Shown: positions 57,726 through 64,000 of the stretch, piece after piece
Layout: each line of letters starts with the position of its first letter
Position numbering within the stretch: position 1 is the stretch's first letter
Made by a program: the position numbers and the translations under genes
Origin: Tatumella ptyseos
Lineage (GTDB): Bacteria; Pseudomonadota; Gammaproteobacteria; Enterobacterales; Enterobacteriaceae
Reading direction: 5' to 3'
Assembly (NCBI RefSeq): GCF_030552895.1
Contig: NZ_CP130649.1
Span: 558,001 to 622,000, forward strand
DNA length: 64,000 bases
The notes under the pieces: model-generated
What the model was told of the DNA's origin: nothing
Databases searched by the model: none
The model's input: only the letters and a program-made list of their open reading frames with translations

Positions 57726-57741
57726 TGTGATCTTGATCGTA
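57726..57741. promoter_or_regulatory. Possible CRP site upstream of epd
   Basis: TGTGA-TCTTGA-TCGTA keeps the full left half-site and three of five right half-site bases. The E. coli epd-pgk promoter is CRP-activated. No other structure is seen in 57641-57921; a 63-codon frame there lacks coding character. Confidence 0.45.
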
Positions 57742-57921
57742 TTTTGGGAAAGACTGTTGATCTCTGTCATTCCGCTTAGTCGGGAGTTGATTTATTCTCA
57801 AGATGACGTAATCAGTCGACTGAAAATTGGGTATCAAAATTTATCAAATCGTTGTAGCCTCAAAGATAATCTTTGTTTTAGGGCGAGCAGTCCCTACGTT
57901 CATCAAGGTAATAGATAAGCA

Positions 57922-58950
57922 ATGAGCCTTAGAATTGCGATTAACGGTTTTGGTAGAATTGGTCGGGCTGTCGTACGAGCGTTATATGAGACGGGCCGTC
58001 ACCTTGACGTTACCGTTGTGGCGATAAATGAAGTCGCCGAAAGCCGTGGTATGGCGCATCTTTTAAAATATGACACAACTCACGGGCAATTTGCATGGGA
58101 AGTTAGACTCGAAGGCGAGCAGCTTTTTATTGGTAGAGACGCAATCACCTTACTCCACCATTCAGCAATCTCTGAATTGCCGTGGGGCGACCTCGATATT
58201 GACGTCGTTTTAGACTGTACTGGGGTTTATGGAAGTCGTGCTCACGGTGAAGCACACCATCGCGCGGGTGCACGTAAAGTCCTCTTTGCCCACCCTGGTG
58301 AAGCCGACTTAGATGCCACTATTGTTTACGGTGTAAATCATGACACACTCTTACCTGAACATCGTTTTGTCTCCAATGCTTCCTGTACCACCAACTGCAT
58401 TATCCCTGTAATCAAATTGTTGGACGATGCTTTCGGGATTGAATCCGGTACCGTCACCACCATTCATTCTGCGATGCACGACCAGCAAGTCCTTGATGCT
58501 TACCATCCTGACCTGCGTAGAACTCGTGCGGCCAGTCAGTCGATTATTCCTGTCGATACACGGCTCTCAGCAGGTATTACGCGAATTTTCCCCAAATTTC
58601 TCGATCGATTCGAAGCCATTGCGGTTCGGGTGCCGACCATCAATGTCACTGCTATCGATCTTAGCGTAACGCTGGAACAAAAAGTGACAGCACAGCAAGT
58701 CAATCATCTATTGCAGGAAGCTGCCAATGGCTGCTTTCATGGTATAGTCGACTATACCGAGCTGCCACTGGTGTCAGCGGACTTTAATCATGATCCACAC
58801 AGTGCCATTGTCGATGGTTCGCAAACGCGAGTCAGTGGAGGGCACTTGGTAAAAACGTTAGTATGGTGTGATAACGAATGGGGCTTCGCAAACCGAATGA
58901 TCGATACCTGTTTAGCGATGTCTGACAACACTTTCAAACCTGTCGCATAA
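57922..58950 (+). CDS. epd: D-erythrose-4-phosphate dehydrogenase
   Basis: NAD-dependent GAPDH paralogue that oxidises erythrose-4-phosphate in the route to pyridoxal phosphate. The 342 aa product has [17 protein letters not shown], the catalytic cysteine in [23 protein letters not shown] and [13 protein letters not shown]. The HDQQV segment and gene order epd-pgk-fbaA separate it from gapA. Confidence 0.96.
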   Translation: MSLRIAINGFGRIGRAVVRALYETGRHLDVTVVAINEVAESRGMAHLLKYDTTHGQFAWEVRLEGEQLFIGRDAITLLHHSAISELPWGDLDIDVVLDCTGVYGSRAHGEAHHRAGARKVLFAHPGEADLDATIVYGVNHDTLLPEHRFVSNASCTTNCIIPVIKLLDDAFGIESGTVTTIHSAMHDQQVLDAYHPDLRRTRAASQSIIPVDTRLSAGITRIFPKFLDRFEAIAVRVPTINVTAIDLSVTLEQKVTAQQVNHLLQEAANGCFHGIVDYTELPLVSADFNHDPHSAIVDGSQTRVSGGHLVKTLVWCDNEWGFANRMIDTCLAMSDNTFKPVA

Positions 58951-58990
58951 GCGGCGGGATAAACTTAAAGAGTCAATAAGAGGATTCACC

Positions 58991-60154
58991 ATGTCTGTAA
59001 TCAAAATGACCGATCTGGATCTTGCTGGAAAACGTGTTCTGATTCGTGCTGATCTTAATGTGCCGGTCAAGGATGGGAAAGTGACGTCAGATGCGCGTAT
59101 CCGTGCATCACTACCGACCATTGAACAAGCCCTGAAGCAAGGCGCGAAAGTAATGGTGACCTCGCACTTAGGCCGTCCAACAGAAGGCGAATATAACGAA
59201 GAATTCTCTCTGCTACCTGTTGTGAACTACCTCAAAGACAAACTTACTGGTACAGAAGTAAGCTTGTCCAAAGACTATCTTGACGGCGTCAATGTGGAAG
59301 CCGGTCAATTAGTGGTATTAGAAAACGTTCGCTTTAATAAAGGCGAAAAGAAAGACGAAGAAACCCTTGCGAAAAAATATGCCGCTCTCTGTGACGTCTT
59401 TGTTATGGATGCTTTCGGTACCGCTCACCGCGCCCAAGCTTCTACTCATGGCGTAGGAAAATTTGCACCTGTTGCTTGTGCGGGTCCATTACTGTCAGCA
59501 GAACTTGAAGCGTTAGGCAAAGCGATGAGCAACCCAGCTCGTCCTATGGTTGCAGTGGTAGGGGGATCTAAAGTGTCCACCAAATTTGATGTACTGCAAT
59601 CTTTAGTCGGTATTGCCGATACCGTCATCGTCGGAGGCGGCATTGCCAACACTTTCGTTGCCATCGAGAATAACGTTGGTAAGTCACTGTACGAGCCAGA
59701 CTTTGTTGAAGCAGCGAAAAAGCTCCGTGATGAACATGGGATCCCTGTTCCCGTTGACTCACGCGTCGGGACCGAATTCTCTGAAACGGCTCCTGCCACC
59801 GTCAAGAAAGTGAACGAGATCCAAGACAACGAAGAAATTATGGATTTCGGTGACGAGACTGCGGCGCAAATGGCCAAAATTTTAAAAGAAGCCAAAACCA
59901 TCCTCTGGAACGGTCCAGTGGGCGTTTTTGAGTTCCCTAACTTCCGTAAAGGAACTGAAATCGTGGCTAATGCTATCGCAGATAGCGATGCGTTCTCAGT
60001 CGCGGGTGGCGGTGATACGCTGGCGGCAATCGACCTATTTGGTATTGAAGATAAAATTTCATACATCTCCACGGGTGGCGGTGCATTCCTTGAGTTTGTG
60101 GAAGGCAAAAAGCTCCCAGCTGTAGCAATGTTAGAAGAGCGTGCGAAACAATAA
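58991..60154 (+). CDS. pgk: Phosphoglycerate kinase
   Basis: Glycolytic enzyme, 387 aa as in E. coli. [15 protein letters not shown] is the PGK signature; HLGRPTEG, the hinge region, [11 protein letters not shown] and WNGPVGVFE are in order. [10 protein letters not shown] is the nucleotide-binding loop. Middle gene of epd-pgk-fbaA. Confidence 0.98.
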   Translation: MSVIKMTDLDLAGKRVLIRADLNVPVKDGKVTSDARIRASLPTIEQALKQGAKVMVTSHLGRPTEGEYNEEFSLLPVVNYLKDKLTGTEVSLSKDYLDGVNVEAGQLVVLENVRFNKGEKKDEETLAKKYAALCDVFVMDAFGTAHRAQASTHGVGKFAPVACAGPLLSAELEALGKAMSNPARPMVAVVGGSKVSTKFDVLQSLVGIADTVIVGGGIANTFVAIENNVGKSLYEPDFVEAAKKLRDEHGIPVPVDSRVGTEFSETAPATVKKVNEIQDNEEIMDFGDETAAQMAKILKEAKTILWNGPVGVFEFPNFRKGTEIVANAIADSDAFSVAGGGDTLAAIDLFGIEDKISYISTGGGAFLEFVEGKKLPAVAMLEERAKQ

Positions 60155-60241
60155 TAAATTTTGAGGAGGGCTATCTCTCCTCTATTTTCTACCGCTGAAA
60201 AGATGATCTCAGCTTACGACCAACGAAACAGGACAACACTT

Positions 60242-61321
60242 ATGTCTAAAATTTTTGATTTCGTAAAACCGGGTGTCGTTACGGGTGAAGACGTACAAAA
60301 AGTTTTCCAAGTAGCTAAAGAGAATAAATTCGCGTTACCAGCAGTCAACTGCATCGGTACTGACTCAATCAATGCGGTTTTAGAAGCGGCAGCCAAAGCT
60401 AAAGCGCCGGTGATTGTTCAGTTTTCTAACGGCGGTGCAGCATTCCTAGCAGGCAAAGGTTTTACCTCAGATAAGCCACAAGCAGCGGCTATCCTTGGTG
60501 CCATCACGGGTGCGCAACACGTCCATCTGATGGCTGAGCAATACGGTGTACCCGTTATTCTTCATACCGACCACTGTGCGAAAAAATTACTGCCATGGAT
60601 CGACGGATTGCTGGATGCAGGCGAAGCACACTTTAAAAATACCGGTAAGCCACTGTTCTCTTCTCACATGATCGACCTGTCAGAAGAGTCGTTAGAAGAG
60701 AATATCGAAATCAGCGGTCAATACCTTGCGCGTATGGCGAAGATGGGAATGACGCTTGAAATCGAATTGGGCTGTACGGGTGGGGAAGAAGATGGTGTCG
60801 ATAATTCACACCTCGATAACTCCGCGCTTTACACTCAGCCAGAAGATGTGGACTACGCTTACCAAAAGCTCAGCGCTATCAGTCCTAACTTCACCATTGC
60901 AGCATCATTCGGTAACGTGCACGGTGTGTATAAGCCAGGTAACGTCCAACTGACGCCAAAAATTCTGAGAAACTCTCAAGACTACGTGAGCGAGAAGCAT
61001 AACCTTCCTCACAACAGCCTGAACTTTGTTTTCCACGGCGGTTCAGGTTCTTCAGCCGAAGAAATTAAAGAGTCTATCGAGTACGGTGTCATTAAAATGA
61101 ACATCGATACCGATACGCAATGGGCAAACTGGGACGGTATTCTTCAGTTCTACAAAAAGAATGAAGGCTACTTACAGAGCCAACTGGGTAACCCAGAAGG
61201 TGACGATAAGCCAAACAAAAAATACTATGACCCACGTGTCTGGTTACGTGCGGCACAAAGTTCAATGGTTGTTCGCTTAGAGCAAGCCTTCCGTGAACTG
61301 AATGCTATCGACCGCCTGTAA
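60242..61321 (+). CDS. fbaA: Class II fructose-bisphosphate aldolase
   Basis: Zinc-dependent aldolase of glycolysis and gluconeogenesis. Starting at ATG 60242 (MSKIFDFVKPGVVTGEDVQK) gives 359 aa, equal to E. coli. Zinc ligands lie in HTDHCAKKLLPWIDG, IELGCTGGEEDGVDN and FGNVHGVYKPGNV; FHGGSGS and MNIDTDTQWA bind phosphate. AGGAC precedes the start. The open frame extends 27 codons upstream without support. Confidence 0.98.
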   Translation: MSKIFDFVKPGVVTGEDVQKVFQVAKENKFALPAVNCIGTDSINAVLEAAAKAKAPVIVQFSNGGAAFLAGKGFTSDKPQAAAILGAITGAQHVHLMAEQYGVPVILHTDHCAKKLLPWIDGLLDAGEAHFKNTGKPLFSSHMIDLSEESLEENIEISGQYLARMAKMGMTLEIELGCTGGEEDGVDNSHLDNSALYTQPEDVDYAYQKLSAISPNFTIAASFGNVHGVYKPGNVQLTPKILRNSQDYVSEKHNLPHNSLNFVFHGGSGSSAEEIKESIEYGVIKMNIDTDTQWANWDGILQFYKKNEGYLQSQLGNPEGDDKPNKKYYDPRVWLRAAQSSMVVRLEQAFRELNAIDRL

Positions 61322-61331
61322 TCCCTTCCCA

Positions 61332-61360
61332 AACGCCAGCTTAGCTGGCGTTTTCTTTAT
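61332..61360 (+). terminator. Rho-independent terminator of the epd-pgk-fbaA operon
   Basis: AACGCCAGC/GCTGGCGTT stem with a TTA loop, followed by TTCTTTAT. Confidence 0.88.
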
Positions 61361-61493
61361 CTCCCTCCGTAAAATTCTTGAAGTTGTGTGACGAGGTTGG
61401 CAATTTACCGGTTTTTAGTTACCCTTTTTAGTTAGGCATCTCTCATCGATGCTTCTTCAGCTATTTATTGGGAACTAACGACAGGAAAATTTA

Positions 61494-62345
61494 ATGCAAG
61501 ATCTTAACGTAGTGAGCGGCTTACATAATGCCGGGACTTGGATTGAAAAAAACCAGTCACTTTTATTAAGTTATGTAGTGAATATTGCCGCAGCATTAGT
61601 CATCCTTTTTATCGGATTTACTGTTGCGAAAATCGTTTCAAGAACCATTAATAAAGTCTTACTTTCGCGTCATATCGATCAAACCGTCGCTGACTTTATC
61701 TCGATGATCGTTCGTTATGCGATTATCGCATTCACCCTTATCGCCGCAGTCAGCCGAGTCGGTGTGCAAACAGCGTCCTTTATTGCAGTGCTGGGGGCAA
61801 TCGGTGTTACCGTCGGTTTAGCGTTACAAAATTCACTTTCAAACTTTGCTGCAGGGGTACTACTAGTCACCTTTAGACCTATTCGGGTTGGGGAGTTTGT
61901 GGATGTGGGGGGATGTTCGGGTACCGTACTGAACGTACAAATCTTCCAAACTACGCTGAAAACCTCTGACGGTAAGATTGCTGTGATTCCTAATGGCTCA
62001 ATCTTCACCGGCAAAATTATCAACTATTCCCGTGAACCAGAGCGTCGTAACGAATTTATTATTGGTGTCGCTTACGATGCTGATATTGATTTAACGATGA
62101 AAGTGTTACGTGAAGTCGTCGAAGCCGATAAGCGTGTCATCAAGGATAAAGGTATCGTTGTCGCCTTAAATGAAATGGCACCATCATCTCTTAACTTTAT
62201 TGTACGTTGCTGGAGCAAGAGCGATGACTTACAACAAGTATACTGGGACTTGATGGCCGACTTTAAACGTGCGTTAGATAAAAACCAAATTGGCATCCCA
62301 TTCCCGCAAATGGATGTCCATCTGGTCCGTAGCAGCGAAAGCTAA
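61494..62345 (+). CDS. mscS: Small-conductance mechanosensitive channel
   Basis: Heptameric tension-gated channel that releases solutes on hypo-osmotic shock. The 283 aa product (E. coli 286) has three N-terminal spans, the pore helix [20 protein letters not shown] followed by [12 protein letters not shown], and the beta domain [13 protein letters not shown]. Located between fbaA and argO as in E. coli. Confidence 0.97.
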   Translation: MQDLNVVSGLHNAGTWIEKNQSLLLSYVVNIAAALVILFIGFTVAKIVSRTINKVLLSRHIDQTVADFISMIVRYAIIAFTLIAAVSRVGVQTASFIAVLGAIGVTVGLALQNSLSNFAAGVLLVTFRPIRVGEFVDVGGCSGTVLNVQIFQTTLKTSDGKIAVIPNGSIFTGKIINYSREPERRNEFIIGVAYDADIDLTMKVLREVVEADKRVIKDKGIVVALNEMAPSSLNFIVRCWSKSDDLQQVYWDLMADFKRALDKNQIGIPFPQMDVHLVRSSES

Positions 62346-62477
62346 CGTCTCGCCTCCGCAGTCAGCCACTCTGGCTGTGGAGTATTCATTTTACTAATTG
62401 CCCCCCATTTTTTTTAATTTCCTTTCGAAGCCCTCCTCATCGCACAATTAACCTTTCTTTTGGCTAAGGTGCTATAG

Positions 62478-63104
62478 ATGTCTGTTTTTATTCAAGGTTT
62501 TACTTTAGGGGCGGCGCTGATCCTGCCTATTGGTCCACAAAATACTATCGTGCTGCGTCAAGGCATGTTACGCCGCTATGCGTTATTTGCTGCGACCTTT
62601 TGTGTAATTAGCGACATGTTGCTGATCTCAACGGGCGTATTAGGTGGGGCAGCTTTTTTACAACACTACCCGCTGTTAATGTTAGGCATGACTTGGATGG
62701 GAGTGCTCTTTTTACTCTGGTATAGCTACGGATTAATAAAAACCCTTCGTCACCCAGTGCGGGTCGCAGGGGAAGGCGGGGCGGCACAGTCATTAGGTCA
62801 ATTGTTGCTAACGCTGTTCGCCGTTACCTGGCTAAACCCCCATGTCTATTTAGATACGGTCGTTTTACTGGGCAGTATAGGTAGCCAAATTCCAGAAGAA
62901 CAACGTGTGACCTTCGTCATTGGGGCGGTGTCGGCTTCAATTATCTGGTTCTATTTACTTTCCTCGGTATCAACGCTGCTCTCAGCCAAGCTTTTGCAGC
63001 CGCGTATTCAGAGGTTAATATCTCTTACGGTCATTGTCTTATTACTGTCACTCGCGTTTAGACTGGCCAGTGAAGGCGTGATAATGTGGCAACATTACAG
63101 ATAA
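62478..63104 (+). CDS. argO: Arginine exporter ArgO (LysE family)
   Basis: A 208 aa inner-membrane exporter (E. coli 211) starting MSVFIQGFTLGAALILPIGP, with QNTIVLRQG in the conserved first loop and TWLNPHVYLDTVVLLGS, both typical of LysE/ArgO. In E. coli its transcription is activated by ArgP with arginine; argP lies two genes away at the window edge. Confidence 0.95.
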   Translation: MSVFIQGFTLGAALILPIGPQNTIVLRQGMLRRYALFAATFCVISDMLLISTGVLGGAAFLQHYPLLMLGMTWMGVLFLLWYSYGLIKTLRHPVRVAGEGGAAQSLGQLLLTLFAVTWLNPHVYLDTVVLLGSIGSQIPEEQRVTFVIGAVSASIIWFYLLSSVSTLLSAKLLQPRIQRLISLTVIVLLLSLAFRLASEGVIMWQHYR

Positions 63105-63116
63105 AGGAGCGTAACA

Positions 63117-63884
63117 ATGAAGAAAAGATTTATTGCGGTGGCATTACTCGGTGCGAGTTTCGGAGCGATAACGTCGGCCTCAGCTGAAATCACCCCAAAT
63201 GCCCCTTATCTTAGCACTACAGGGCAGGGGCAAGTACAAGCTCAGCCTGATATGGCAACCATTGTCATCGAAGTTAACGCGACCCAGGCACAAGCCTCAC
63301 AGGCTAAAAAACAGGTTGATAGTCGCGTGGCAAAATACTTCGATTTTTTACATCAGCAAGGGATAACGGATAAAGATATCAATGCTGCCAATGTGACCAC
63401 CCATGCTGAGTATGATTATTCACAACATGGGAAGCCTAAACTCACCGGTTATCAGGCATCACGCAGTGTCAATGTTACCCTGCACCAACTTGCAAAGCTG
63501 AATACATTACTCGACGGTGCTCTTGCAGCGGGACTCAACGACATTCGCTCAGTAGCAATGGGCGTTGACCACCCCGAACAGTATCAACAACAAGCACGGC
63601 AAGCGGCAATTAACGATGCGATTACCAAGGCGAAAGGTCTGGCTTCCGGTTTTAATGCTTCCTTGGGCTCAGTATGGAGCATCAACTATCAAACTCAGCG
63701 TAATGTTGCGATGCCGATGGTACGGATGATGAGTGCTAAAGCCGCTTCCGCCGATACCACGGCAGACGACACCTACCAACAGCAAAAACTCGACTTCACT
63801 GATAATGTTGAAGTGGTCTTTACCCTTAACACTCGTGCTCTTGACGCAGCACCCGACGACCATACTCAACCAGAGAGTCGGTAA
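63117..63884 (+). CDS. yggE: Periplasmic oxidative-stress protein YggE (SIMPL domain)
   Basis: A 255 aa SIMPL-domain protein (E. coli 246) with a signal peptide of about 23 residues (ending TSASA). [19 protein letters not shown] opens the domain. In E. coli it lowers reactive oxygen levels; the mechanism is unknown. Its last 59 bases overlap the end of argP on the opposite strand. Confidence 0.94.
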   Translation: MKKRFIAVALLGASFGAITSASAEITPNAPYLSTTGQGQVQAQPDMATIVIEVNATQAQASQAKKQVDSRVAKYFDFLHQQGITDKDINAANVTTHAEYDYSQHGKPKLTGYQASRSVNVTLHQLAKLNTLLDGALAAGLNDIRSVAMGVDHPEQYQQQARQAAINDAITKAKGLASGFNASLGSVWSINYQTQRNVAMPMVRMMSAKAASADTTADDTYQQQKLDFTDNVEVVFTLNTRALDAAPDDHTQPESR

Positions 63885-64000
63885 CCCGTCCCATTACACG
63901 GCTTTCTGGCGCAAATCTGTGCCAGTAAAGCATACGGCGTTGATATAATCCGGGGGTCAGGTCAATCAGACTGCCTTCAGCTAATTCAGACTCAACCTGT
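63826..64000 (-). CDS. argP: LysR-type regulator ArgP, C-terminal end only
   Basis: The minus strand encodes 57 residues ending at TAA 63828-63826. [20 protein letters not shown] followed by [23 protein letters not shown] is nearly the C-terminus of E. coli ArgP ([20 protein letters not shown], ending KVLRQD). ArgP activates argO in response to arginine and lysine. The rest lies beyond base 64000. It has four extra C-terminal residues (HEC after RQE) and overlaps yggE tail to tail. Confidence 0.93.
   Translation of the reverse strand, partial: QVESELAEGSLIDLTPGLYQRRMLYWHRFAPESRVMGRVTDSLVEYGRRVLRQEHEC

Noticed and set aside
57727..57918. 63-codon frame between tktA and epd
   Set aside because: No ribosome binding site, no recognisable family, and it covers the expected epd promoter and CRP-site region.
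59446..60108. 220-codon minus-strand frame inside pgk
   Set aside because: Antisense of the conserved pgk sequence; Pro/Ser-rich with no family features.

Overview
The window is a stretch of a gamma-proteobacterial chromosome of the order Enterobacterales. Almost every housekeeping protein aligns end to end with its Escherichia coli counterpart (PrfC 529 aa, MetK 384 aa, GshB 316 aa, SpeA 658 aa, FbaA 359 aa). Several blocks also keep E. coli gene order: prfC-osmY-ytjA-yjjV-deoC/B/D; yggN-yggL-trmB-mutY-yggX-mltC; hemW-rdgB-yggT-yggS-yggR-ruvX-yqgE-gshB-rsmE-endA-sprT-galP-metK-speA-speB-tktA-epd-pgk-fbaA-mscS-argO-yggE-argP. The blocks are joined differently from E. coli and base composition is moderate. 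An Erwiniaceae-type plant- or insect-associated enterobacterium is my inference; the genus is not determined.

Layout. 1-3460: dkgA (cut by the window edge), metC and the Fur-type exbB-exbD pair. 3618-7750: an MHS-type tricarboxylate transporter, an MHYT-GGDEF-EAL signalling protein and ferritin ftnA. 8073-14431: prfC, osmY, ytjA, yjjV and deoC-deoB-deoD (no deoA). 14601-16758: a second-copy-type PBP2 transpeptidase and tRNA-Phe. 16929-18495: a fluoride riboswitch with crcB, then a glucosamine kinase.

18.5-31.5 kb is a strongly AT-rich accessory island. It starts with four small YmgA/YcgZ/AriR-family proteins. A surface-glycan operon follows: cupin, nucleotidyltransferase, large glycosyltransferase, an orphan, a WavE-type protein, a GDPD-type phosphodiesterase, a HAD phosphatase and a degenerate nucleotidyltransferase. 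Next come a GDSL-esterase autotransporter, an acyltransferase broken at a run of nine T, a PapI/FaeA-like regulator and an RcsA-like regulator. An RcsAB-box-like sequence and GATC-box-like sequences lie in its promoter regions. Together these suggest a surface-decoration locus under Rcs control and possibly phase variation. This is the most interesting part of the window.

31.5-34.7 kb holds a LEA-like 11-residue-repeat secreted protein beside cytoplasmic trehalase treF, then a Fur-type siderophore-interacting reductase. From 34.7 kb to the end the window is core genome: tRNA and DNA repair enzymes, glutathione and SAM synthesis, galactose uptake with CRP and GalR sites, polyamine synthesis, transketolase and lower glycolysis, MscS, the arginine exporter, and the C-terminus of argP at the right edge.
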